From contig JBAIZL010000001.1 in the NCBI GenBank assembly GCA_036971475.1, positions 144,526,692-144,590,691 of the forward strand: 64,000 nucleotides of DNA, read 5' to 3'. Below the pieces are notes generated by a model. The model saw only the letters and a list, made by a program, of their open reading frames with translations. It did not search any database and had not been told where the DNA came from. The translations under genes were made by a program, and so were the position numbers. This document shows positions 11,955 through 25,800 of the stretch, piece after piece. Source of the DNA: Prosapia bicincta (Eukaryota; Arthropoda; Insecta; Hemiptera; Cercopidae). Each line of letters begins with the position of its first letter. Positions within the stretch are counted from its first letter, which is position 1.

Positions 11955-12185
11955 AGGGCAATGTTAAAATTTCAAAGGTTTAACTTTCCACCGTTTGTTA
12001 CTAACTAAGCTCGTCTCTGAGGTTTGGAGATTAATAAAACGTTACCTCTGCTCTGTGGCCTCTTTAGTTGCAAATACAGCAGCAGTGGGTCAATAAACGA
12101 AGGGGGGGGGTGAGATTGGCTAGTAGTAACTTACCGTTATCAGCTCTAAGCTTTTTTTTCTAAAAGAAATTTATAAAGTTATTCC
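11955..12185 (+). repeat. Dispersed GC-richer repeat family A, copy 1
   Basis: Contains GGTTTAACTTTCC, GTTACTAACTAAGC and GGAGATTAATAAAACG, followed by a CTCTGCTCTGTGGCC stretch and GCAAATACAGCAGCAGTGGG. The same ordered blocks occur at about 31100-31330, 53010-53230 and, inverted, at 42350-42520. I do not recognise the family; it could be a SINE or another non-autonomous element. It lies just outside the palindrome. Confidence 0.7.
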
Positions 12186-12296
12186 TATTTATAAGACATT
12201 GAATCATAAATAAATGTTACTCTAAAACCAATGGTAGAGTTTAATTCACGGTTTACACAATTTTATTAGTAAGTTATATATATGAACACAACCACT

Positions 12297-12299
<3 letters not shown>

Positions 12300-12335
<36 letters not shown>
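12300..12335. repeat. (TA)n microsatellite
   Basis: Uninterrupted TA dinucleotides directly abutting the hairpin element that follows. Confidence 0.95.
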
Positions 12336-12339
<4 letters not shown>

Positions 12340-12504
12340 ATGAATAGTTACTATCTGGAGTACATCCGTTCATTCTGCAGTTCATAAATTCTACTGCTCT
12401 TCTACTGTTTTTGGGTTGATCTCGTCAATGCTGGATGAGATTCTGTGAATTTATGGACTGCAGAATGAACGAATGTACTCCTGATGGTAACTATTCATCA
12501 TATA
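12335..12504. mobile_element. MITE-like hairpin element, family B
   Basis: Two ~55-bp arms, 12335-12391 and 12447-12504, are imperfect reverse complements (GATGAATAGTTACTATC...TTCATAAATTC against GAATTTATGG...GTAACTATTCATC) around a ~55-bp loop. The unit sits between two (TA)n tracts. A related sequence occurs at 61881-62060, also next to (TA)n. It fits a TA-targeting non-autonomous element; no transposase is present. Confidence 0.75.
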
Positions 12505-12539
12505 TTTTCATCCGTTAAGGAATACGTCTCAGCATATAC

Positions 12540-12542
<3 letters not shown>

Positions 12543-12607
<65 letters not shown>
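12543..12607. repeat. (TA)n microsatellite
   Basis: About 32 TA units, downstream of a CGTATTCC...CAGCATATACAGG stretch that is also found, inverted, beside the (TA)n at 61.9 kb. Confidence 0.95.
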
Positions 12608-12612
<5 letters not shown>

Positions 12613-13528
12613 TTATAGACAATCTTTCACATTTTGGTTCATGGTATTAGTATTTCACGTTCAGGGCTAACGTATGAAGTGAACATGGTTCTCGTTGACG
12701 TACTTCAAAATTAGTTCTTCTTATTACTTATAGTTGTAGAAATTCATCGAGCAAGGCTAGATATCGCCTCAAATGCATTATTTTATCTTATCAGCGAACA
12801 CATGGTGAAACGAACGAAAAGTAATAAGAACGTGGAAAAACGTCACTCGACTGTTCACAATATAGCCGGGATGTTATGTAGTAAAACTGAATGTAAACAT
12901 TGAGCCTTTTTAAATCTAAGTAATGGACTATTCTGGAGATTCTCACGGACCTTATCTTCCCCGATGGTGCTCCTTTTCCCTCCGACTGACCTTTTTCTTA
13001 CTCTTTGCCCATATTCCTCTGACCATTCCTTGTCCGTAAGAGAGTAATGGTTCATACCCTGACTGAGAACTTTGGTTCGAGACCTGTATCTCAAGGAATA
13101 AACCTCTCAGGAGAACCAACTCCTGAATTTTTTATGAAAACTAATTAGACTCTCATATGCCTCTTCAAGCTAATGGGGTAGATCTATCGGGGTAGTTTAA
13201 TCTTTGAGAGACATTTGTGACTTAAAGACTATGCACAGAGTGATCTTATTTCATTTTAAATGAAAACACTGCTAAGTGGAAGATATAATTTTTTTATTAT
13301 CTGTTAGGATTTAGAATTACATATTATTATTTGATTTATTTTAATTAACAGGGTTTAGCTTTTTTAATTTTACCTAACCTTACTTTTGAATTACCATGAC
13401 TATCTTGTTTCATGATATTAGTACAGAATATATCCCCTTTATTATGTTTACAATTTTTTAATACTTAAATTAACACACACATACACACACACACACACAC
13501 ATAAATATATATATATATATATAGGCCC

Positions 13529-13574
<46 letters not shown>

Positions 13575-14160
13575 TTCTATATCCTTTTCTAATATTAAAA
13601 TCGAAATCCCAAATTGCTTAATATGTTTACTATCATTTATTTAAATTCAATAATTTTAATTAATTTGCACATAATTTTGAGTATTCAAGTTACATTTTAC
13701 GTATTTTAGAGTCTTGTTTACTTTCAAACATTTTAAGATTAATTTCTAGTTACATTAGGCTATGCCTTTTGACAAACAATCGTTTTAATTCACTAATAGA
13801 CTCTGGTTACCATTTACCTATGTATAGGTTAACCCAAGTAGTTATAACATGCTAGGCATTTACTAAAACCTTCCTGTTGATACTTCTATACTAAGACAAA
13901 GGATTTTATATATTTTTCAAGAAAAAACCCATATCAGATAAAATTTTTTTAAATGCAATACGTTTATTAAAAATTCAGGCAAATGGTTGAATGGAAATCA
14001 ATTTAGAATATTTGTTAATTAATTTAGGTGCCCTAAGAGGGTTTTCAGTCCCTTAAGTTATTCAATAATTTGTTATTTCGATTTTAAGTTAATATACTTT
14101 GAAATAAAATTTTATCTAAAAGAAAATTATATGGTTTATATGACCTTATACAGCAAAACT
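12608..14160. other. AT-rich non-coding stretch
   Basis: No recognised gene. The minus frame 12855-13094 (79 codons, charged, containing SLTDKEWSEEYGQRVRKRS) is somewhat coding-like but matches no family I know. A compound CA/TA microsatellite lies at about 13473-13574. Confidence 0.6.
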
Positions 14161-14188
14161 ATAGGTATCTTCTATGTTTGGTTTGTCT

Positions 14189-14575
14189 TTAGGCCTCTTC
14201 ACAGCTCCCATGGGGTATGGATGTAGGCTTCACTGCATTGCATGGCGTCGGTAATTTTTTTAAAGTTACGCTTCTCTTCCCATTTTCTAGGCCGCGATTT
14301 TGGTAGAAAGATATATGAGCCTTAGCTCGTATATTTTGTACACTTCCTGGGTCACATCGTAGCACTTTATACGGACTTCTTACCGCATATTGGGCCGTTA
14401 ATGATTCTTCGTGTATCAATACGACCGCACTTGACGGCCGTCCAATCTGTACTGACTAAGCGTCACTTTTTTGGCTTCGTCCTCACCAATTTCTTCTTTC
14501 CGCCTTTTCGATATCCGTCTTACATTTTTAACCAGTGAGAAAGCCGTTGCTATGGCGACTGACTTTGTTTATTTT
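14189..14575. other. GC/CpG-richer island, unassigned
   Basis: Base composition rises well above the flanks. The minus frame 14189-14419 (76 codons) has no recognised domain. Farther right another minus frame reads VRRISKRRKEEIGEDEAKKV before a stop. At 14547-14560 lies an X-box-like palindrome (GTCGCC-AT-AGCAAC on the minus strand), matching the RFX consensus GTNRCC-N(0-3)-RGYAAC. On the plus strand a short frame starts with ATGGCGACTGAC inside that motif. A promoter/first-exon region is possible; a decayed mobile element is equally possible. Confidence 0.4.
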
Positions 14576-16500
14576 GTAATTTTGAATATTAATTATTTTC
14601 AATTATTGTGAAAACCTTTTCTTTACTCCAATGTGTTATTTCAATTTTTTAACTTCCATTTAATAATTTATATGTCTTTACTTCTTGTAATTTAATTAAA
14701 TTGCTGTTTCTTCTTGCTAACTCAAACTTCGACGGTAGCGCTGTCGCTGCAGTGTAGTAAGATCGTATAAATAGTATCCCCAAGCTGAAACTAATATAGC
14801 TCCATGCTTGGATAACTTCAATTTTTAGGTTATTATGTTTTAAATTTGCATCTTTACAGAAAGACACCTCTCCCTAGCTAGGCCTAATTTACTATCCGCG
14901 CATATTTATAATTATATTCACTATCCCTGATTATATTTGGTCAAAATTAATTTAATATTATACATTTTTGGCTGGGTCCCACAGGCCTAACTCTTACTGT
15001 TTCATTTAAATCGGTCTATAGTCGTTAGCCTAATTAATGTTGTGTTGGTTTATAATTTATTCTAACATTACCAGTTTGTCTATTTAGTTCTAATTACTTT
15101 AGTTTACATTGATTTTCCCTATATTTAACATTTTTATTATAACACTATAAAATAATTGGAATATTAGTTGATTGATCTATTTCTCTATTCTAGGCTTACT
15201 TACATTCATCTGTACAAATACCAGATTTATTTCCATCGGTCATTCTGGCGTTGCAAGATACGTATAATCGATTTTTTCACAATAATATAACGTTTGTACA
15301 ATTATTTGGCTATAACTTTAGCTTAAACATAAATTATTTGCACAACATGTATTTATTTTATGAAATAAATCTATACCTACAATAGCTGGGATGTTTTATT
15401 TATAGAAATACATTCATAAGGCATTGTGAAATTTAATTATACACAAATGAAAAATTATTAGAAAAATAAACGGATACGAGTATATCTCAACAATAATTAG
15501 ACGTTAATTTAAGCGTCACACCACACTAATATTGGCAGATAATACAAAATACAAGTAACTTACAGAGATTTATTTTATAATTTGTTAAGTGTGGGCAGAT
15601 TTATAGCTTTTAAGAACTTTATCTATCTATTAGTCTGTGTGTATTCATATAATGTTTATAACCAATTATAGTTCATTTTATGTTTATTCGTTGTTTTCCG
15701 TAATAATATTTACATCATAAAACAGGCTGTTATTTCCTAATATTATTGATTTCAAAATTTTTTTAATAATAATAATAAGGTTTAGTATTAAAAAAAGTCA
15801 AACAAGCTGTTTCGATTATGGTTTTTAAACCATTATTACTATTGTTAAAATTTAATTACAAGCTAATATAAGGATGTGACTTTATGTACTCTTGTTTGTA
15901 AGATTTTTGGCATAACTTTTTAGCACAACCTTATATAGGCATAACATATTTAATAGGAAAATCCCAACTTTACTACAGAAAACTAAAGAAAAAAATCAAA
16001 CGTCCACTAAAAGAGACAAATTACGAGAATTTTAAACAATTTTAGTTAAAATTTCATTACGGGAAACAACGCTAACAATACATAATAAAAACAAAGGCCT
16101 AATAGACCTTTACTTGCACTCGGCTATAAATATATAGAGTTATTTAGATAAAACGACTGTAAATTCTGCAGATAAGAAATAACAATATTTATTTAACTGC
16201 GCAATGAAAACAAATATGCGTTTACTTTATGATTTGTATTTTTAGGTAATGTATTTCCGTTGTTTATTGTCTCAAATATGTACTTCCCTCAATTAGGTTA
16301 ATTTCAATAGTTTAAAAATTACTACTAGATATAATATTAAGACATCAATTTATTTATTAACGTAGTGAATGAAAATCCATTGAATGCAATTATGAAAAAT
16401 GAAAAAAAATAGTAATATTATTGTGTTGATTCTTGGCCACGTTCTTAAAATTTACATATTAGGTTACATTTGTATGTTCAGTACGTAATTAAAAGTTTAT
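14576..16500. other. AT-rich non-coding stretch
   Basis: I see no supported gene. One minus frame at 14649-14867 has no recognisable domain. Confidence 0.6.
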
Positions 16501-19435
16501 AATTCGTAAATTGCGAAGTTACTGTATATTCAGAGGACAAAAGAGTTACCATTAATTATTGTCATTCTTTAGAAATATCTTTTACTGCGAGTGGATTTGC
16601 ATAACAATGCACACTGTGTTAACGTATGCAAACTTTAGTGTGACGGTAAAAGCTAATTTCTCAGGGTAGTAAATCAAGGAAATAATTTCACTCACATGTT
16701 TCACAATCCCGGTTCAACTTTTATACGCATTCATTCTTAAGTGAATATATTTATCATGCTATCCATAGTATTGTTTCTTTTAAAATAATTTGATTAATTA
16801 TAAATTGGTTTAATATAGATAAATTTAAACAAATTACAAATTATCTATAATCTATTATAAAAAGGAAATACAATATTTATAAAATGATATTCTGATAGTT
16901 ATTGTATTGCATTACTATATAACCTATATATGTATTTTTAAAACCGAAATAAGGAACATTTTATTAAGTGGAAATAAAGAAGAATTGTTGAACATAATAC
17001 TCCATTTATTTCACTATTTCGTCACCAGAGTTATTTTAAACAACTATTAGTACGAAAACAATGTTAAATCAAATAGTTATTTACTACATTACATGCCGTT
17101 GATAATTTTATCGTCCACCATCCTAGTTGCTTTTGGATGGCACGTGTATAACGCCATTACAACTATACTGTACTTCTCTTCTACATAACGTTGATTTTAA
17201 AATATAACACGATATTCGCCAGCCACGTAATCAAACGCAACATAGCCCAGGGTAACGCATAAACGGTTCCTGAAATAAATTATAACTTAAACATGTCATT
17301 ATATTTTACGTATTAATAGCGTAGGTGAATGTGATATCTCAATTCTAATACATGTAAAAAAAACCACTATTATATGTTTTTATGGAGTGTTACACTCAAT
17401 ATAAAGTTCAAATTAAAACACTTTACATTAAGTTATAATTTAGTCTTTTTCGATGTTTTGCACTTTTTTCTCTTTTATTACTTCAGCTTAGGTAATATAA
17501 TATGAATACGATTTTGTGTTTTTGCATTGTTATTTCTACCAGCATAAAATAAACGGGGTATTCATAGATATGTGAAAACAAATGAAATTTAGACAACATG
17601 GCTTAAACGAATAAATGAAATAACAGGAAGATAGCTATTTACAAATTATAAACATCCTCTTCATCAAAAATGTCGTCCGTTTCCCCTTTTACTTATTGAT
17701 TGCATTGCCTATTAGTATATTCATACAAACTATGATTTAATTTTTCCTTTAATAATAATTTGATATTTAAGGTTTTTGCATTACTCATATTCTCAATGTG
17801 GTTTCATACTAAACTGCATTTTATCTAACACATAACATACAAGCAACATACATATCACATCCAATTCAACTTTTAAATAATCTCCTTGATACCATCTGTC
17901 TCTTTATATTTATTTCTATATAATGTATTCAGAATATATTATCTGAGATACATGTATAATAATATCACACAACTAGTTCTATTTTGTTTTAATTAGAAAC
18001 AGTGCTTAGGGAGATGTGGCCCATTGTAAGCTAAAATATTTACTAATATATTAGGATAGATAAGATCTTAATTGAAAAGGAGACATCTAAACCGACTATT
18101 CTCAACAAAGAAAATCCAAATCTTTTATTGGTATATAATTATATGTTAAAGCAATTAGGCCAAAACAATTACTTCTACTTCATTGAAGAACAAAGAAATA
18201 GAAGTTTTTAAATATGACCAATTTATTATTTATTAAATTGCACAACTTCTGAACTAGTTGAGAAACCGTGTTGCCATATCAATAAAGGGTGGTACGTAGT
18301 AAATGTGGAACGCATCAAGCATAAAATAATTTAATTGTAGAAAAGTAATATAATCCCTACGATTACTTGTTGGGAGAGTGATTTTTTAAAGCGTAGTTAT
18401 ATTTTACTGCTCTCTTATCTTCAAATATAACTATGGTTTTATCACTATTAGGAGCTATATAAATTAATGGCTTAGTGAAAGTAATGATCTAATAAAATAC
18501 TGATTGTGTTTACTTATTTTTAGTAACATTTCTTCGAGGGGTAAAATACTCGAGACAGTTTTTAAATTTGCCCCCTTTCTTTTATTATAACAAATACGAT
18601 TAAATAAGAAATATTAGATATTTTTTTAACTAATGCAATTATGTGTTGATGACATTAGCATATCTGTTTAGGTGACTGGGATTCCTTTAAGATAATGACA
18701 CTATTACACTGTAGGTTTTTTCGTATTTTGTTTAGGAAACTTTATTATAAGCCTTTTAGTATTTTCAAAATTAATTAAATCGAAAGATAATCACTAAATG
18801 GTGTTTTCCCAAAAGAAGGTTATTATAAAGCAATCGTGTGTTTTACCACGTTTAACCTCACACTTTTCAATGTACCTTGAAATTCAAATAAATAATTGAA
18901 GGGTTCAAGAAATATTTTTAATGTTTTAAACTACGATCTGATAAAATATACTGTATTGAAAATTGTTCATAGTCTGAACGAAAATGTACATTGTAACAGT
19001 TGTTTTTTCTCTATTTTTGAAATTGTTTTACGACAATTTCTTTACAGTTTTTAATATATCTCCATTACATTATAACATATGCAATATATGTACTTTGGAA
19101 AATGGTCTTTGAAGATATTCTAAACGATTCTGAACGATAGTATGATTTAATTCTTTTTTTTAGGTACCCTAGAGTAGCAAAAGAGCATAAAATGCAACAA
19201 ATTATTGTTAAACAGTGTAGATGTAGAAAAATTTGAACAGGGTTGTATTAAACCAAGATTTCTTTATTCCGTTTCAATGATATGCAATGAAATCAATCTA
19301 TAAGGATGAAAAGAATAAAATTATATTAAATGTATAACGGGTTAATTTGATATGACCTCAATAAATACATGAACATATTTTAATCCAAGCGAAATAACAC
19401 TGTTGTGCACATAAATGAGGAATTGCAAGTCAGGT

Positions 19436-19654
19436 TACTTGCCAGAAGACTTACTTTACTTTACTTTATCCAATGCCCGCCCTTGGCTGTTGAACCATTC
19501 GTCGTCGAGCCTCCCAGTAACGACCGGTTCTGGACAGCTGGTCGTCCTGTTCAGGACAGGTTGAAATGTGGTCCCCATTCATGACACCATTGAGACAGAG
19601 CGGACACGTATCGGATTCCGCTAGGCCAAAACGGTAAAGGTACTTGCAAGAAGA
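19436..19654 (-). mobile_element. 5'-truncated non-LTR retrotransposon (LINE) with target-site duplication
   Basis: The minus strand carries the end of a LINE reading frame followed by a (TAAAG)n-type 3' tail (plus strand 19450-19468). Near-identical 14-bp direct repeats flank it: TACTTGCCAGAAGA at 19436-19449 and TACTTGCAAGAAGA at 19641-19654. The tail, severe 5' truncation and target-site duplication are hallmarks of target-primed reverse transcription. The paralogous segment near 25.85 kb lacks the insertion, so it postdates the segmental duplication. Confidence 0.85.
19466..19642 (-). pseudogene. LINE ORF2 C-terminal fragment (zinc-knuckle end)
   Basis: The translation keeps an open frame of about 58 codons to a TAA stop. 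It begins YLYRFGLAESDTCPLC, continues through NGDHISTCPEQDD and a YWEARRRMVQQP segment. A CPxC...H...CP cysteine/histidine cluster after an RFGL motif is typical of the extreme C-terminus of ORF2 in Jockey/I-type LINEs. The catalytic reverse transcriptase, endonuclease and RNase H parts are missing. The exact clade cannot be set from this short piece. Confidence 0.8.
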
Positions 19655-19854
19655 AGAAGAAGGTTTAATATCGTATTACTGGAGGAAATTCAAGCAAATA
19701 CAAGGAAGTTCTATAATCTTTTTTTTTTATTACAAAAACATTTTACGAGTAGCCGAAATGCATTTATCCTGCTATTTATCTCCAAGGAGAAAAACATAAT
19801 TGAAAATACAATACATATGGAATTCACGTGTAAAAGTAATTTTTATATTATTTA

Positions 19855-19980
19855 TTTATTTTGTCGGCATGTTGTAACTCATATTTTAGAAACAATCAAA
19901 ACAACAGCGTTACGCAATTTGTGGAACTCATATTTTAGAATGAAACAAAACAAGCAGAGTCGCGCAAATTTATCTAACGT
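19855..19980. repeat. Short local tandem duplication (~50 bp)
   Basis: AACTCATATTTTAGAA occurs twice (about 19876 and 19926), each followed by an AAACAA-rich segment and a GC-richer GTTACGCAATTT or GTCGCGCAAATTT block. Confidence 0.6.
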
Positions 19981-21850
19981 GTGGTAATTTTGTTCTTACA
20001 TTAATTCTTAAGGAATTAATGCTGATGTTTAATATTGCAGTATTTATTACATAATTAAATAGTTGGCCTGAAAAGTCAAATGTTTTATTGAAAATAAGAG
20101 TTATACGTTCATTAAATAGTTTAAGGCACAAATGTTATCAAACTTTACTTCATCAAAAAGAAATATATGTATATATATTACAAAAATTACATTAGAAATA
20201 CTACGCTACTTACAGACTTTTTACAGAATAAATTTTTATCGGAACTTTACAGGTTACAAAATCTATGGAAGGAAACCTGGCATGTTTTCGATATTGCTTT
20301 GCGTATTCAACATACGTTTTAATTTGTCCTTTCGATTTAAATAAAAATTTACTACTTCATACAAAGGAATGTAAATTTTCACTCTTATTATAAAGAAAAC
20401 TAGCATTATCATGCCATTGAACTTTTGAAGTTTTAAAATTTTTGAACGGTGAAAGTTTTAAAAGTTAAATTTTTCCATTTCGATCACTAAACTTCTTAAT
20501 TTTAGGACTTTGCTGTGTTGTAACAAAACTGGTGTAGCATAATGTGGTTTCTGTACTTAGATCTCCGCATTCTGCATTTAGTGTTAGCTCGCTCGTAATT
20601 TGGAATCTGGAACCGCTTCTCGCTTGGTGTTGCGTCTTAAACGTAGCATTTCTTCAAACAAAAATAAACTTATATAAACATTTTATACAATTTAAAATAA
20701 ATTCATTCCTTTTGCTCCTCGGTTTTCGAGACGATACATTTCTGTAACGAGAGGGTTAATCAAGGCCAGTATGCGAGCATCTTAATTCCCTCGCACTCGT
20801 TCTGCGCATATTGCATTTCCAAAGATTCAACCTAGAGGCCAGGCTCGCCCATGGACTTTCAATTTATAAATATACCACAATTTTTTTAATAATTTTATGT
20901 TACATTTTGAAATTGATTTCACGTTCGTTTTCTAAGTCTGTTTTAATATATAACATTACCTAAAATGTGTTACAATGTGGCAACCCTCGCTTTTTAGCAT
21001 AGGCCTACATACGATGCAATATTTTATAAACCTGATCAAAACAATATAAATCCGAATGAAGAGGGAGAACGTTACGTTATGATTTTCGTATTAAAAAAAA
21101 TGTTCACAGCGCGTACACAATATAACAATAAGTTTGTTATAACTGACTAGAAATTGTAGAATCGTTATATAATAATATATGATTATGCAAGGGCAATTCA
21201 CATGTATTTCTTTTATTATATATAAGTAATTTTAAATATGTTTTCAGTCTGACATACAACATTTCCGTAGCATTAGGCACATCAATCACAGTTCAGATCT
21301 GACGTTTATCTTCTTCAATAATTCGACAAACCAGAATGATTACAAATACGAATAGCGAACCTGGGCAACAGGTGTTTTTATTGCTGTACCAAAATTCCAA
21401 AACAGTTGCTTTTGTTTTATAATCAAGTCATCATCAAATTAATCAGTAATGTATTTTCAAATAAACTATTCCAGATTTCTTTTTTAAAAATCTATTTCTA
21501 TTTATGCCAACATGTGAGTTTTAGAATAAGAGTCATATCTATCCTCGTAATAACTTACCCATTGTATTAGCATTTACTTCGCAATCATAAGACCATGTGA
21601 ACACACTAAAGCCTATTTCCTCAAATAGGAAATGATTTCTACAACTATTACAGATTATGTAATTCATTAATTCCGAATAAAGAAAAAAGTTTACATGTTA
21701 TTGATATTCCGCCATTTATTTACCTTGTGTTTATATTTAGGTTACCTTCTTTTTTCTAGTTATCTTTTCCGTATGATTCAAATATTTACCCTCTAGGATT
21801 TACAGTTTCCTCTTTAGTCGATTCTTTTGTTTCTTCTTCTGCCTATATAG

Positions 21851-22899
21851 CTTAGTATCTATTTCCCAACATCATTTAATAATAATGAGAGTTCTTATTT
21901 TCCTGTAACATTTTAAGTCTTCTAAGGATCTCAGCCAATGTCCTATTCCTTAGCCAATTACTGACCCTTAAGGCGGATATAGCCAATACCTAAGTACCAA
22001 GGACCATTTAAATAAATATCAAAATACTACTATTATTTTCTTCATTACTTTCGTAGTTTAATAATAACCGTTATAGGAATCCTACAACTAACTCTAGCCA
22101 TAATAAAGAGAATGACCATAATGGTAAGAACATCATAGTACTTTTATCTATCAGAGATAGGAATAAAACCTAGATATCATCAAGACACTAAAGTATGGTT
22201 TTTCCATTTCTACTTCATACAATTACGATATCAATATTAACTACACGCAAACTACAGGGCATCAGTAAAAATCCAATAATACACAAAGTGGAAAAACTTT
22301 TAAGTGAAACAAAAGTTCAGGTCTTGAGTTTCCTGTATGGGGCAGACTTTCACATAAAAAAACCTCACAAATATCGAAAATATGTAATATCACAATAATG
22401 TAATTTCTGAGACGTTAATTCCTATAAAAAATTACATATTATAACGTAATATCTTTTGCCAAAATTACATAACATAAGCAAAAGATTAAGTAACCTGAAC
22501 TATTACTTGGCCAATAATGTAAATACTTCTTCAGATTAAATGGTTGTAAATTCTGAGATTAAGTTATATCAGTTATTTATTAACTGTACAATGAATATAT
22601 GCACAATGAAGGTGTTGTCATCCCATTGTATATTCCTTCAACCACTTGTCCGTTGTACCTTATTCGATGAATTGTATTAGTTTATAAATTTTTGAAAATA
22701 ATTACACTCATATAAGTACTAATATATCACAATAAGATCACGTAATAAAAGATCTTTATTTTTAAATGGGAAAAGGTATTATTTGCAATTCTGTAAAATG
22801 TAAAAGGATAACATTTGTTTTTTTTTTACTGTGGCATGACTTTAGGTTGTAGAACCAAGATTTTATGATCCACCTGATTTGTTTATTTTATATTTTTAC
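21851..22899. other. AT-rich non-coding stretch between duplication copies
   Basis: Nothing recognisable. The plus frame 22195-22398 shows no known motif and is probably random. Confidence 0.55.
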
Positions 22900-25800
22900 A
22901 TTGAAATTTAAATTTACATTTTGAAACTTTTTTCACAGTGCAGAATGTGCACAAAAGAGTTACCATAAATTATTGTCTTCTTTAAGATATAACTTTGCTA
23001 CAAGTGGATTTGCATAACAATGCACACGGAGTTAATGTATGCAACATTACTGTGATGGTAAAAGCTAGTTTTTTAACAACGTAAAGAGAAATAATTTTAA
23101 ATCAGACGTTCAATTATATTGCCTACATTTTTTAGAGGGATCTTTCACCAGTGAAAATATTTTTTAAACTACGTGATTCATTTATAATAAGTTTCTACAT
23201 TATATTCGCGTCAATAAAAATAAATATAAAACGCAAATATTTAAATGTTATGGAAAAAAAACGATATGAAATAAATAATTTCTAAAATTGTATTTATGAT
23301 TGGTGGTACATTTCGTTTTCATTCAACCTAAATATTTCGTTTTAAAACATAAATATAGAACATTTGACTTAGTCTAAACAAGGAAGGAATATTAGGAAAC
23401 ACACTCACTTTACTTTTCGATTTCATCACCAGAATCATTTAAAACAAATAATTCTAGGAAACAAATATTGTAATGAACCCGTCATCCATTCATAAAGAAA
23501 TATTTCGGTTTCATTTTTTTTCACTTATATAGTTTTTTGTGAGCGTATTTCTGTACTTAGCGTTCAAGAGATCTTGTAGAATTATGATTGGTTTCTGTGA
23601 ATTGGTGTTTACGTCCCATGATTGGAAAATTTGGTCTATGGGTGTGACACGCGTAAAATAACTAATGGGAGTGAAAATGGGTTCAAGTTTTAAATAGCAT
23701 GAGTTTAATCTGTATTGTCATCTTGAATTTTGTATTCTTTTACGTTTGGTGAATCTTATTAATCACTTAAACACTAGTTTATGACTATCCGAGCTTTAAA
23801 TTTAGTAAAATTTAGTAAATTAATATCATTAGTGTATTGTCATATTGTCAATTCAATAAATATATATCAACGTTTAGAACATACAGATAGTCAACCTCAT
23901 TTAAAATGACACGAAAGTTTCAAGTCTCATAACTTTCTACCTTGATTCTGTATAGCTTTCCCTATGGTCTAAAAACGAGGACTGCCTTCACGTTATCAAA
24001 CTAGCAGCGTATTTTACTTTACTTTTAAAACAACCATCAAATATACATTAAAAGAACGAATTTCCTATTTTTAAAGCATATAAAAATGGAAAACACTTTA
24101 TGTTATAGTCATTTATGATTTATTACTTTCTCTAATTTAATAACCAAGAACATATACTGAAATCGTACCAATGTTACAGTAGGTCTGTGTAAGTTTCATT
24201 ACTCACAGTTTCTACACTTGGCTTGATATTGGAAGTAGTAATAATTAGTTAAGATAGGATGGATAATTTTGAAGCACTTTACATAGTTCTGTTCTAGCCT
24301 TTAATGACATTCTGAAGTTATATTGTGTGTTTTTATTGTTTTAGTTTAGTGTTTATAACATAAATAGAGTTATCTATTACTGGGGTGATATTTTCGCCTG
24401 TATATATTTGTCTGTGTATTTATACATGTCTAAATATACACAACATCGGGAGGATATAGTTAAAGGAGACAATTAAAAAAATAAGGAGTAAGCTCAATAT
24501 AATCTAGAGAATTCTCATTTACATAAAATCGCACCAACTTATAGATTGTGTTGCTTCATAAAATTATTAGGCTATAAACGAAATTAATTTATGATGATGA
24601 TAACCTAAATCTATTTTATATTTTAAACCTCTTTCTAACTTTGTTATTGAATTCATAGAAAACATTTTATAGTTGTGGAATATGTAAAAAGTAATGCAAA
24701 TGTTGAAAAATGGATGAAATCATCCCCCAAATGTTCATTTCATATGATTTATTCAGAATATTTATATTGACAGATGCTTATTGCTTTAAGGAAACTTATA
24801 CACTTTGAACGATGTAATAATACAGGGCTTCGTGTTTAATTATTTTTTTAATACATGAATTGTGTTTAAGGGGATGTCTCATTGTCAACTCAGGATGTTA
24901 ACTAAAAGGATAGGTTAGTAAACATCGCAGGGGATAACTCCTGATAAAATAAGGGGGTCAAAGGAGAAAATTTCATACGGGTTACGTATGAAACACGACA
25001 AACTTTAGGGATTTTATTAGTAGAAACGAAAGTGTACACCAACTTATACATTCATAAGCAAACTTGGTAATACAACGCTTTACATTGGAGATCACGATCT
25101 ATCTAGATTTTACCATCTATATAAACATTTTGTGAATGTGTTTCCATGTTTATAATTACTTATTAAACTTTATCAATTCTTGTTATGACAAATAATTCAT
25201 ACATTTATACAAAATACATTACTTAAAACGCGCTTATTAACGCAGAGTGTAGTTCATTTTGATTTCGCAGTTAAATAATGCCACTCTCTTATCTTTTGAT
25301 TTTATGTGAAGAGCTTGTTCTAATATGATTCTAATTAATGTACACTCGCTATAGTAAACAATTTTTCATAGTAATTTGTTTACAGTTTTATCCCAAATTT
25401 CAATTCCATACAGAATATTTGAGATAAATGAACTTTGAAAAGTGGTCTTTGAGGATGATCTAGTCCTAAAAAATGTTCTGTCTAACATTTTAATTTTACT
25501 TGCAGCTTCAACATAATCACATATTTTTGCCATAGGTGTATGTTATTGAAACAGTGGAACAGGCATAATGTGCAAGACATTATGTGAAACACATAAAAAC
25601 CAAACAGGCGCAATGTGCAAGAAGATGTAAAAAATTACAAATGTTGCTAAACATTGTTTCTTATTGTAGTGACCTGAACACAGTCGAATTTATCTCCATT
25701 ATCTTTCACTGGTATAACAGGAAAAACATTTATAGGATAAAAAGGCCTGATATATAAAATCCTATTACTTGATGAAGCAATTGATATATGGTGAGTAACA

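Larger units (their letters stand above)
16500..21850 (+). repeat. Old segmental duplication, copy 1
   Basis: Ordered, diverged matches link this stretch to 22900-26760. Examples: GTGGATTTGCATAACAATGC at about 16591 and 22998; a TCGTCACCAGAGTTATTT versus TCATCACCAGAATCATTT pair at about 17020 and 23425; ATGGTCTTTGAAGAT versus GTGGTCTTTGAGGAT at about 19103 and 25440; TCTGACGTTTATC versus TCCGACGTTTATC near 21298 and 26330. The offset falls from about 6.4 kb to about 5 kb, reflecting unequal insertions. No gene is evident in either copy. Confidence 0.75.

Noticed and set aside
12855..13094. 79-codon charged minus frame as a gene
   Set aside because: No recognised family, no splice or promoter support. 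It is mentioned only within the surrounding stretch.
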